Below are positions 13,643 through 20,377 of a DNA stretch of 20,377 nucleotides, piece by piece. This stretch comes from Nitrososphaerales archaeon TH5896 (GTDB lineage Archaea; Thermoproteota; Nitrososphaeria; Nitrososphaerales; Nitrososphaeraceae). The stretch is from the NCBI GenBank assembly GCA_014523625.1, contig JAATVP010000034.1, positions 1-20,377 of the forward strand, in the 5' to 3' direction. Position 1 is the first letter of the stretch. Each line of letters opens with the position of its first letter. A program made the position numbers and the translations under genes. The notes beneath the pieces are model-generated. The model had not been told where the DNA came from and did not search any database. It was given only the letters and a program-made list of their open reading frames with translations.

Positions 13643-13763
13643 AATACGCAATAGTAACATCTTACAATAAGAGATAATCAAGTCTTAATTCAAAGATAAG
13701 CATAATATCATTATCAATACACTGAATTAACATTAAGTTGCATACATAATACTTGCTAAAGGT

Positions 13764-15404
13764 TCAAGACATGTAACTTAACAGATCATCTTTAACATCC
13801 ATCCTTCCATCATTAAAAATTCTTTCATCCATCTCCCTAATTGAACCTTCGTTTGGGATGAATCTCATCCTTGAATAAATGTCTTTATCGAGATCGATTC
13901 CAGGAGCAATCTCTTCTAGAATCATTCCCTTCTCACCTAACCTGAAAACTGCTCTCTCTGTTACATATAGGATCTCTTGCCCATATTTTATAGCCTGATG
14001 TCCACTGAATACTACCTTAAAGACTTTTTCCACAAATTTTGGAGTTGACCCGTCACAAAGGATATTAATTCTGTTGTTGGAAATACGAATATCACTTTTT
14101 CCTGCAGTAAAGGCACCTCCAAAGCAGATCCTTGGCGCTCCTCCGGCTATCACAGGAAATCCTCCTGGTCCAAATATCTTACTGGGCAGCATCGATGGAT
14201 TTACGTTCCCTTCTTTGTCGACTTGAAGAAAACCAAGAGATGCTGCATCAATTATTCCACCCTCAAAATTAGAGAATACATCGGGAATAGTTGACAATGC
14301 AAATGGACTTATCGCCAATCCGAAGTCATTTCCAGATAGAGCGAGTCCTCCCCAAAGACCAGATTCGAGTACTGTTATAATAAAGTCTGAGACACCCTCT
14401 TCAGTACTGACTGAGGATATAAGAGTGGGGATACCTATTCCTAAATTAACTAAAATAGGTGCTCTTTTTTTCTTAAATACTGTCAATAATTCTAAAAGGA
14501 TTCTTCTAGCGATTACCCGTTCATGTTCATACGAGGTTACTTTTGGAAGACCTTCCAACCAGCTTTCTGTTATGGGTGGAGTAACCTTATAGGAGAGCCT
14601 GAGATCATATTCGATCGTTCCACTTTGCCAATGATATTCTCTTGGAGACACAACGACATGATTTACCAATGGGCCTGGAACATCGACATCTCTTGGACTA
14701 ATTGTGCCAGATTTCGTGAGCCATCTGACCTGGGCAATCACAGTACCAGAATGCGGCCTCGCTTTTGCAGCTTGCGCAATACTTAGGATAGTTCCCCTAA
14801 TTCCTTCTTCTCGTAACGACAAATTTCCATATTCATCTGAAATGGATGCCCTAATCAAAGCATAATCCGGCTTAGGGGCCTGATACAGCAGGTAGTCGGT
14901 TCCTTCAATATCCAATAGGCTTACTTTACATGGCCCATCTTTTTTTGCTTGTTTGTTCAATACAGCACCTTCGTTCCTTGGATCCAGAATCGTATCAACT
15001 CCGATCTTTGTCAAGAGTCCTGGCCGCCCAGATGCAACCTCTCTGAACCAGTATGCTGTTATCCCTATTGGCCATCCGTAACACTCAATTCGATTGTCCG
15101 TTACAAGTTTCTGAAACCAAGGTGAAAAACCTAGAAATGGCATTAATGCGCCTTTAAGAAATTCCTGCCTAGGGTCCTTGTAGAGGTTTTCGGCGACCCT
15201 ATCTAGTGCTCTGCCTGGTATAGCAGGAAGAGCGTCAGAGATGATAAACAAATTCTTTGGATGTCCATTCTTAGTATATTGATGATATAGTTCAAGGATA
15301 AGATATTCCGGTGTATTAGCCATATTAAAGCCAGAAATCGCAACTACACTGTTATCCTTCATATAAGACAAGGGGATTCCTACATCAACAATCTTGGAGA
15401 ACAT
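13764..15404 (-). CDS. Family I CoA-transferase (acetate/3-oxoacid type, fused subunits)
   Basis: At 546 aa this is the length of fused alpha-beta family I CoA-transferases (YdiF, propionate or succinyl-CoA:3-oxoacid type). The N-terminal half (1 to about 290) has VAISGFNMANTPEYLILEL and PFLGFSPWFQKLV; the C-terminal half has NLGIGIPTLIS, then VLESGLWGG with Glu347 aligned to the catalytic glutamate that forms the glutamyl-CoA intermediate. GGIIDAASLGFLQVD and GGAFTAGKSDIRI are further family blocks. It moves CoA between carboxylic acids in the cytoplasm; the substrate cannot be read from sequence. In Nitrososphaeria it could act in organic acid or hydroxybutyrate-related CoA recycling (inference). 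It is monocistronic, with no visible regulatory element. Confidence 0.92.
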   Translation of the reverse strand: MFSKIVDVGIPLSYMKDNSVVAISGFNMANTPEYLILELYHQYTKNGHPKNLFIISDALPAIPGRALDRVAENLYKDPRQEFLKGALMPFLGFSPWFQKLVTDNRIECYGWPIGITAYWFREVASGRPGLLTKIGVDTILDPRNEGAVLNKQAKKDGPCKVSLLDIEGTDYLLYQAPKPDYALIRASISDEYGNLSLREEGIRGTILSIAQAAKARPHSGTVIAQVRWLTKSGTISPRDVDVPGPLVNHVVVSPREYHWQSGTIEYDLRLSYKVTPPITESWLEGLPKVTSYEHERVIARRILLELLTVFKKKRAPILVNLGIGIPTLISSVSTEEGVSDFIITVLESGLWGGLALSGNDFGLAISPFALSTIPDVFSNFEGGIIDAASLGFLQVDKEGNVNPSMLPSKIFGPGGFPVIAGGAPRICFGGAFTAGKSDIRISNNRINILCDGSTPKFVEKVFKVVFSGHQAIKYGQEILYVTERAVFRLGEKGMILEEIAPGIDLDKDIYSRMRFIPNEGSIREMDERIFNDGRMDVKDDLLSYMS

Positions 15405-15654
15405 ATCATAAAGTGTTTTTTGTCCTTACTATTTAAGTAGAGTAGTTGTAGTATTTTTCTTTCAGCGTGCTGGCCAAATTTAATAAATGTATAATGAACT
15501 GGTTGACTTCATCGGTATAGTATCTACGGTATACTGTTGGGAGATTTCTATTATGACCATTAGAGTTAAAACACCTCAACAAGAGGCTTAGATATCTAAT
15601 ACAGGTTCAACTATATGGGACTGCAATTTCCGAACCAATCCGGGACGTCATTTT

Positions 15655-16200
15655 TCAGATATGCCATTTCAATTCATGTATTTTCTTTTCTTCTTCATTC
15701 TTAAACCCTGCAAGACAATACCTGCACTTATGTATAGGGATAAATTTAATTGGATAGTCGATATCCTTATCATCAAAGTCATGATGTTTTACATTATCAT
15801 TACCCTTGGATGAGATGGACGCAGATGACCTTACCATTTCTATACGTTCTTTTTTGTAATTTTCTACGAAATCCTTCAGTGCATAATCCCAACCATTCTG
15901 TAGGAGATCAAGTTTATCCGTTTCCGCTATAGGATGAGTATACCGTTCTTTGGGATTTGTTGATGCTATGAATTCTCTTCTTTTTACTTTTTCTCTCATC
16001 TCATATTGAGGGTCTCCATTCAATAGTAGTCTTATAGCATATTCATTTTCTTCGTTATTTGCCCAAAGCTGGATCTTCCTATGAATCATGTCTTTATCGC
16101 TTGCAAGTCTTTTAGCATCCCCTAAATCATTACCGGCAATGCCAACTTTTGGTATTCCTTTTCTTCCTTTCATTTTGTCATCGAGATGGGAATTAGACAA
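15655..16200 (-). CDS. Hypothetical protein with C-terminal C2H2 zinc finger
   Basis: This 181-aa hydrophilic protein is unrecognised except for its end. Cys159, Cys162, His175 and His180 form C-x2-C-x12-H-x4-H (CRYCLAGFKNEEEKKIHELKWH in outline), the same spacing as the finger on the CBS fusion at 9271, with Phe166 in the core position. Residues 35-125 are charged and probably helical; 126-150 is a low-complexity linker rich in Ser, Asn, Asp and His. There is no signal peptide or membrane helix. A nucleic-acid-binding or protein-binding role is plausible for the finger alone. It is on the same strand as the CoA-transferase but 250 bases upstream of it, so not clearly in one operon. Confidence 0.8.
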   Translation of the reverse strand: MSNSHLDDKMKGRKGIPKVGIAGNDLGDAKRLASDKDMIHRKIQLWANNEENEYAIRLLLNGDPQYEMREKVKRREFIASTNPKERYTHPIAETDKLDLLQNGWDYALKDFVENYKKERIEMVRSSASISSKGNDNVKHHDFDDKDIDYPIKFIPIHKCRYCLAGFKNEEEKKIHELKWHI

Positions 16201-16311
16201 GATTGGGATATTTCAGACACTGTTAAGAATTATTTTAATATTAACTATTAGGTATATGCAATAAGGATGATCATATTCCTTTGGTAGATTCTTAATTTAG
16301 GGCTGTAATAA

Positions 16312-16467
16312 TACGAAAAGAAGACTAATCAGACACTTGTTGATATAATTGAACTATCTCCATTCAATTTTAAGGTGATTGTTATCTACCTCGATCCTGA
16401 AAAGAGAAAGAAATCAGAGAAGGGCTGCTCGCTAATCTATATCAAAATTTCGAATGGCAGATATTAG
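16312..16467 (+). CDS. Startless 51-codon open frame, possible gene remnant or GTG-start peptide
   Basis: The plus strand is open from TAA (16309-16311) to TAG (16465-16467) with protein-like sequence: TNQTLVDIIELSPFNFKVIV, then YLDPEKRKKSEKGC, then SLIYIKISNGRY. The only conventional start is GTG 16375-16377, which would give 30 aa. The coherent reading upstream of that GTG suggests instead the tail of a longer gene whose 5' end is lost. No domain is recognised. It ends 54 bases before the next gene on the same strand. Confidence 0.3.
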   Translation, partial: YEKKTNQTLVDIIELSPFNFKVIVIYLDPEKRKKSEKGCSLIYIKISNGRY

Positions 16468-16520
16468 ACAACGATATGCAAGCATATGTTTAGATAACGC
16501 AGCGCCGTACAATAAATATA

Positions 16521-16946
16521 TTGTCAGACTCGTCTTCTGCGACTCCTACTCGGTCAATGTCATTTGATGACGCCGACACAGACAGAGCAGTTTTAGAAGA
16601 GTATAAGAAGACATGTTCTATAATATTTGGAAAGGCAAGTCATTCTCAGATGAGGTATCTTCAGGCCTCGGTAGAATTACAGCAGAGTCTATTGAATTCG
16701 TGCGATTCGCTGCTTGCACAGCAAACTCGTTGGTTTGAGGAGAATCTGTCCCAACAAGATGGCAAATCCATAAACGTCATTAGTTTGAACCTAAAAACTT
16801 TTGTTCACGGCTATACCGCAACAGTTGACATGGCTATGACGATGTTATCTATTGTTTATGACTTCACAACCACTCAGATAGAGAGATATAGGAAGCTTAT
16901 CGATATGTTGAATAATTCTTATTTCCTACCAGAGCTTCGAAAATAA
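16521..16946 (+). CDS. Helical 141-aa (or 129-aa) protein of unknown function
   Basis: The open frame offers TTG at 16521 or ATG at 16557. AATAAATATA at 16511-16520 looks like a TATA box, which would put transcription start near 16540 and favours ATG 16557, removing a Ser/Thr-rich 12-residue N-terminus. The protein is almost entirely helical: LEEYKKTCSIIFGKASHSQM, QASVELQQSLLNSCDSLLAQ, FEENLSQQ, then VHGYTATVDMAMTMLSIVYD and a last helix ending FLPELRK. Amphipathic helices with Gln- and Leu-rich repeats resemble coiled-coil or phasin-like proteins, but no family is recognised. There is no membrane helix or signal peptide. It converges with the CBS gene at 17006. Confidence 0.65.
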   Translation: MSDSSSATPTRSMSFDDADTDRAVLEEYKKTCSIIFGKASHSQMRYLQASVELQQSLLNSCDSLLAQQTRWFEENLSQQDGKSINVISLNLKTFVHGYTATVDMAMTMLSIVYDFTTTQIERYRKLIDMLNNSYFLPELRK

Positions 16947-17005
16947 ATAAGAATCGTCTAAAGTCAATAGCGAACTCAAAATAGTAGCTCATCTTCTATT
17001 TTTCG

Positions 17006-17566
17006 TCATATTCCAGGAGTAGTACCCTTTGGAAAATTGTCATCATTAATGAATCTCTCGTACATAAACCGGTACCCAAATTGCATTTGATCAGTTAGTA
17101 GACTGTCCCCTACAGATGCGGGTAAGGGCATGGTTTTCGTAATTGCTTTAAGTATATCTTTGTCGGTGACGATTCCCACCATACTATTATTCTTATTACC
17201 AGTCACTGGGAGTCTACGTATATTTCTTAATTGGAATGTCTCTATAGCGTCCTTCACAGAATTGGCAGCTGTAATGGTGATTAATGGTGTACTCATAATC
17301 TCAGATATCATTGTTCTAAGTGATAACGCCCTGTCAGAACCCAAATATGACACAACGTCCCTTTCTGTGACAATCCCTACTGCCAAATGTTCTTCCCTTT
17401 TAGGTTTTTTCGCGTTTGCTATATCATCATTCCCTTCAAGTATAACGATGCTGCCGATTCCATGATCATGCATACTCTTGCATACCTCTCTTATTGTTTG
17501 GTTTGAATAGGCGACTTTGACATCCTTACTCATTACGCTTGTGACAGACAAATCCTCAAATGTCAT
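17006..17566 (-). CDS. Two-CBS-domain protein, paralog of the 4624 gene
   Basis: This 186-aa CBS pair has CBS1 at about residues 5-77 with GIGS (36-39) and GIVTERD (64-70), and CBS2 at about 87-145 with NIRR (115-118) and GIVTDKD (131-137). A hydrophilic insertion of about 16 residues (45-60) lies before the last CBS1 strand. The C-terminal tail SLLTDQM (155-161) followed by YERF (169-172) matches the tail of the 4624 protein (SLLTDNM, HERF), so this tail is a conserved feature and probably a partner-binding element. Both nucleotide motifs are intact. The promoter has a TGCATTGCA element and a TATA-like ATACAAATAC close to the ATG, predicting a leaderless transcript. Confidence 0.9.
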   Translation of the reverse strand: MTFEDLSVTSVMSKDVKVAYSNQTIREVCKSMHDHGIGSIVILEGNDDIANAKKPKREEHLAVGIVTERDVVSYLGSDRALSLRTMISEIMSTPLITITAANSVKDAIETFQLRNIRRLPVTGNKNNSMVGIVTDKDILKAITKTMPLPASVGDSLLTDQMQFGYRFMYERFINDDNFPKGTTPGI

Positions 17567-17587
17567 CGTTGTATGTCAGCGAACTTT

Positions 17588-17620
17588 CGTATTTGTATGC
17601 TTCGTACTCTCTGCATTGCA
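17588..17620 (-). promoter_or_regulatory. TATA-like box and TGCANTGCA element of the CBS gene at 17566
   Basis: TGCATTGCA lies at 17612-17620, 46-54 bp upstream of the ATG. On the coding strand ATACAAATACG follows about 13 bp downstream. The same ATACAAATA follows the element before the multicopper oxidase at 19865. Confidence 0.45.
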
Positions 17621-17709
17621 AAGCATTACAAATACCATCATGAAACACGGGGTCCTATTCGACTATTACGCCTAGCTATACTCTAAAGTAAATTCCCGCA
17701 AATTTGTTA

Positions 17710-18081
17710 CTACTTCAGGTCAATAGCAGTTCCGACATTTACAATGGCATTTTGAGCAATATGTGGTTGGTTTGCAAGTGGGTAATGGTCTTTGGGTTGG
17801 TTTATTAATTCATGAGCTTCATTGGGAATGAGAATCACCAAATTCTTCACGTTATTTCCCAACACTATCCTGTGAGCGTCAAATACATATGATGCGTTAA
17901 TATTGGGTTGTTGCAGCTGTTGAAGTTGTAGTCGTATTTGTTTATCGATTACCGTACTATCATTTTATAGAACGGTAGCAAATGCCTGGTCGTGCAAACT
18001 AAAATGAATTGTGATGATAAACAGAACAGCAGTTATGGCGGTCAACTGCAGAACATGGATATAGTTCAATTCGGGTTCCAT
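17710..18081 (-). pseudogene. Broken exported cupredoxin-like gene
   Basis: One continuous minus-strand frame from ATG 18079-18081 to TAG 17710-17712 is interrupted by TAA at 17965-17967. The first 38 codons are a signal-peptide-like segment (hydrophobic core LTAITAVLFIITIHF). After the TAA the frame continues through QIRLQLQQLQQ, then IVLGNNVKNLVILIPNEAHE and QNAIVNVGTAIDL. LVILIPN-x-HE and the NAIVNVGT stretch resemble the N-terminal part of thaumarchaeal cupredoxin-like exported proteins, from memory and not searched. In those, GT is followed by VVWFN and the His/Cys/His/Met copper site; here the frame ends three residues after GTAID, so the copper site is lost. A promoter element of the TGCA type lies upstream at 18129-18181. 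Confidence 0.65.
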
Positions 18082-18464
18082 CTTAGGTTGTATCCTGACT
18101 CACTTATCTTCAATACTTAAAAGTTGAATGCATGTATTGCATTACCCTGCATGATGAATATACATAATTCTGCATGTTGCATCTGTCATACTTAAATTCT
18201 TAGTTTGAGAAATTTCGCTTCTCAGGAGTTGATGTTCTAATAGAGTTGAGAAAATCATTTTGAATCTGAGGCAAGTGAAGAGCTGGGAAGGCTCACGCTG
18301 CAAACTGATGCAAGAGTGAGTCTAGTGTTGATCAGCACAGACCACAATCTTGCCATTGATTGAGAAAGTGTGCGAAAATTAAATCAAATACACAAATAAC
18401 TAAGCTAGATCCGCTTTATAGAGCATCAATAATACTGATTCGTGGCATTCTATTGTAGGGATAA
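18082..18464. other. Gene-free stretch with promoter elements and a doubtful open run
   Basis: The left part holds the upstream region of the cupredoxin-like pseudogene. On the plus strand a startless run at 18250-18363 (containing LGRLTLQTDARVSLVLIS) has coding-like sequence and may be a gene remnant. I see no tRNA or terminator that I would defend. Confidence 0.35.
18129..18181 (-). promoter_or_regulatory. Two TGCA-type inverted elements upstream of the cupredoxin-like pseudogene
   Basis: TGCATGTATTGCA (18129-18141) and TGCATGTTGCA (18171-18181) are spaced variants of TGCANTGCA. On the coding strand a TATA-like CTTTTAAG (18123-18116) follows the first, 35-42 bp before the ATG at 18081. Confidence 0.35.
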
Positions 18465-19586
18465 TCATTTTCCTATCACTGATGTGTGGTTATCTACAGC
18501 CGACACGACAAATCCTGATCCATAAAGGATACTCGCCAGGTCATGATCATTGCCGAAATAAAAGCCCTCCTCAGGGAATACTGCTTCGATTATCACTCCC
18601 GAGCCAGGTGGGATGGATACAAGATACATCAGGCTATCGATGTCACTGTGCTCTTGAATGCTGTTAATTTCATAAGTCGAATTCGCAAAATTGTTAAGTT
18701 TCGTGGTCTTACTCGTAGGATGATTCAGTAGGGAAGGATAAATCACATCTATCATAGCTGCGGGAAAGTTAAAATTTATCGTTTTTCTAGGACCGGCATT
18801 AATGATATTCCATCTGGTGAGCTCATTTGGTTTAACTTGAAATAATTTTGATTCATTATTTAAAGAATATTTGCTTATTGTCCCTATCCATGGAATGTAC
18901 TTGTATGCCATGCCGTTAGTTAATACGAGGTCCGGATTCCCTTCGATGAATTTATCCAGATCAAACGAGCCGATGACGCCATTTGTACCCTTAAACAATC
19001 CATTGTCTGCAGAATTGTATACCTCGCTGAATACAATATCAAATTCTTTAATTGCTTGGTTCTTCTGATCACGTGATGAAGGATTGATAATTATTCCTCC
19101 ATACATACCGCTTGCAACATGCTCCCATATGCCATTCAAGTTGTCTCCGTCACAGTGGTACATGAAAATGCTTGGGGCTTCTGGATTGACTTTCACCATC
19201 CATGTTTTGTTTTCACCTGGCTGAATGGGTCCGGACAAGGCCTGACTAGGTCCGGTTATCCCATGCAAATTGAGACTATGCACTATTTCACCATTATTGA
19301 TTAACGTGAAGCGTATCAGTTCACCTGCATTCAATCTAAGTGTTGGACCTGGGACTGTTCCATTGAATGTCATTGTTTTGTATTCAATGCCGCCTGGATG
19401 CAACTGATTGTCTGGCGCTACCCTTGTTATCGTGTCATCATCTGCAACCAAGGTAATATTCTCTACGGCTGCGTTCAAGGAGACGTTTTCGTCTTGGACG
19501 GCAGCTACTGCGAATGAAATTGATGAAATAAGCGCGCAGCAAAAGGCCATAAGTGCAAAGGGGATGACTGGTATGGCATTCAACAT
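18465..19586 (-). CDS. NirK-like two-domain multicopper oxidase lacking both catalytic acid/base residues
   Basis: This 373-aa exported protein has a signal peptide (about 1-30, cleavage near AVA-A) and two cupredoxin domains. Domain 1 has TFNGTVPGPTLR (73-84), HSLNLHG (103-109) and YHCDGDNLNGIWEHVASGM (143-161). By NirK logic His103, Cys145, His156 and Met161 are type 1 ligands and His108, His144 and His348 (GNDHDL) type 2 ligands. The NirK proton-transfer Asp98 is Asn106 here. The segment aligned to PHLIGGHGDYVW, which carries His255, reads FNFPAAMIDVIY with Asn273. All copper ligands are therefore kept but both catalytic residues are lost in my alignment. It may be an electron-transfer protein or an oxidase of another substrate. 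It faces the second multicopper oxidase across 278 bases. Confidence 0.9.
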   Translation of the reverse strand: MLNAIPVIPFALMAFCCALISSISFAVAAVQDENVSLNAAVENITLVADDDTITRVAPDNQLHPGGIEYKTMTFNGTVPGPTLRLNAGELIRFTLINNGEIVHSLNLHGITGPSQALSGPIQPGENKTWMVKVNPEAPSIFMYHCDGDNLNGIWEHVASGMYGGIIINPSSRDQKNQAIKEFDIVFSEVYNSADNGLFKGTNGVIGSFDLDKFIEGNPDLVLTNGMAYKYIPWIGTISKYSLNNESKLFQVKPNELTRWNIINAGPRKTINFNFPAAMIDVIYPSLLNHPTSKTTKLNNFANSTYEINSIQEHSDIDSLMYLVSIPPGSGVIIEAVFPEEGFYFGNDHDLASILYGSGFVVSAVDNHTSVIGK

Positions 19587-19700
19587 ATAATTTCTATATG
19601 ATGTTAATTCTATTAAATAGATTATTTCTCGAATGGACAGAGCATTGTGACTCTATGCAGACGTATCGATAAGACACGACCGTCAATTAGTAGATTAACA

Positions 19701-19724
19701 ATTTAGTAAAATATTTAGTAAAAT
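19701..19724. repeat. 12-bp tandem repeat between the divergent multicopper oxidase genes
   Basis: ATTTAGTAAAAT occurs twice in direct succession (19701-19712 and 19713-19724), followed by ATAAATTG. It may supply TATA-like sequence or flexible AT-rich DNA in the shared promoter region. Confidence 0.6.
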
Positions 19725-19805
19725 ATAAATTGAACAGGTCGAATGACTATGGACATATTAACACATTATACATACATACATTCAGTACCAACTTTAAGAT
19801 GCGCT

Positions 19806-19843
19806 TGCAGTGAAATGCAGTGCAAACCAGCAATACAAATATT
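19806..19843 (+). promoter_or_regulatory. TGCANTGCA element and TATA-like box of the right-edge multicopper oxidase
   Basis: TGCAGTG occurs at 19806-19812 and again at 19816-19822, one helical turn apart; the second is part of TGCAGTGCA (19816-19824). ACAAATATT (19835-19843) follows after 10 bp and lies 22-30 bp before ATG 19865, predicting a leaderless transcript. Confidence 0.5.
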
Positions 19844-19864
19844 GATAATACAACTTATTTGCTT

Positions 19865-20377
19865 ATGAATAAACGGAATAAAGGTAAAATATTATCTCTA
19901 ATCTTATTAATAATTATTATTGTGGGAGCTGTACAGATTATACCTTCGAATAAAGCGGCAGCTCCTACTGCGTATGCATACAAGGATGTAATAAGTCATT
20001 CTAAAACAAGAGAAGGGCAGTCCATTTTAAGTTCTGAAATCCAGGATAAAATACCCCATAAAGAATTTACAATGATAGCAGAAGATGCTACAATGGAAAT
20101 ATCTCCTGGTGAAAGAGTAAAGGTTTGGACTTTTAATGGAACAGTACCTGGACCTACACTAAGATTTACAGAAGGCGATAACGTTACCATTCATTTTATC
20201 AATAAAGCACCTATGGCACATACATTGCATTTACACGGAACCCATGATTCAAAAAACGATGGTGCATTTCCTCTGATATTGCCTAACCAAACTTACAATT
20301 ATAATTTTATAGCAGAACCTGCTGGATCATTTTTGTATCATTGTCATGCTCCACCTACATCACTTCATATCAGAATG
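19865..20377 (+). CDS. Multicopper oxidase, N-terminal 171 codons (runs off the window)
   Basis: The frame is open from ATG 19865 to the window edge. It starts with a basic stretch and a hydrophobic core (10-26), a signal peptide or membrane anchor, then a linker and a cupredoxin domain: WTFNGTVPGPTLRF (88-101), HTLHLHG (119-125) and FLYHCHAPPTSLHIRM (156-171). His119, Cys160 and His168 are likely type 1 ligands and His124 and His159 type 2 or type 3 ligands; the axial Met should be Met171 or just past the edge. The extra His122 and His161 (HxxHxH, HCH) distinguish it from the neighbour at 18465. Domain 2 is not visible, so nitrite reductase and laccase-like oxidase cannot be separated. It is divergent from the 18465 gene. 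Confidence 0.85.
   Translation, partial: MNKRNKGKILSLILLIIIIVGAVQIIPSNKAAAPTAYAYKDVISHSKTREGQSILSSEIQDKIPHKEFTMIAEDATMEISPGERVKVWTFNGTVPGPTLRFTEGDNVTIHFINKAPMAHTLHLHGTHDSKNDGAFPLILPNQTYNYNFIAEPAGSFLYHCHAPPTSLHIRM

Noticed and set aside
14523..14786. 87-aa plus-strand frame inside the CoA-transferase
   Set aside because: It is antisense to well-conserved CoA-transferase coding sequence and is a shadow.
18204..18363. Two short plus-strand open runs in different frames with coding-like residues
   Set aside because: Each is under 40 codons, without a start, and many such runs of this length occur by chance in the window.

Overview
This AT-rich window looks like chromosomal DNA of an ammonia-oxidizing archaeon of the Nitrososphaeria (Thaumarchaeota). 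The best guess is a soil Nitrososphaera/Nitrosocosmicus-like lineage, inferred from gene content and not from any marker gene. The reasons are an unusually dense set of universal stress proteins (Usp) and two-CBS-domain proteins, a PII-like regulator, NirK-like multicopper oxidases, a truncated cupredoxin-like gene, single C2H2 zinc fingers, archaeal TATA boxes placed for short-leader or leaderless transcripts, and few Shine-Dalgarno sites. I recognise no rRNA, tRNA, CRISPR array, transposase or phage gene.

Layout. 1-1153: small genes, including a 51-aa single-helix membrane protein on the minus strand (72-227). 1154-1720: an exported protein. 1721-2832: a gene-poor, probably decayed stretch. 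2833-10713: the sensor region, with three intact Usp genes, four CBS-pair proteins (one fused to a C2H2 finger), a tandem pair of small DUF6659/roadblock-like genes, a VIT1/CCC1 iron/manganese transporter and a truncated 2-hydroxyacid dehydrogenase fragment. 10924-13562: a membrane zinc-ribbon protein, a Usp pseudogene whose two lesions can be read base by base, a small unknown protein and a PII-like protein. 13764-15404: a family I CoA-transferase. 15655-17566: a C2H2-finger protein, a helical unknown and a fifth CBS protein. 17710-20377: copper genes, namely a broken cupredoxin-like gene, a NirK-like multicopper oxidase, and a divergent second multicopper oxidase that runs off the right edge.

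How it may work together (inference): CBS pairs and Usp proteins generally bind adenine nucleotides, and PII proteins report energy and nitrogen status, so much of the window looks like an energy/stress-sensing accessory region close to copper redox genes. A short palindromic element, consensus TGCANTGCA (with two spaced variants), lies about 40-65 bp upstream of six start codons: the 51-aa membrane protein, the membrane zinc-ribbon protein, the PII-like protein, one CBS protein, the cupredoxin-like pseudogene and the right-edge multicopper oxidase. In four of them it sits about one helical turn upstream of the TATA box. This candidate regulon is the most interesting unexplained signal here.

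Gene decay is a second theme. There is a nonsense codon plus a 29-bp tandem duplication in a Usp gene, an in-frame TAA plus C-terminal loss in the cupredoxin-like gene, a dehydrogenase cut after about 95 codons, a frameshifted small ORF, and a duplicate gene without a normal start codon.
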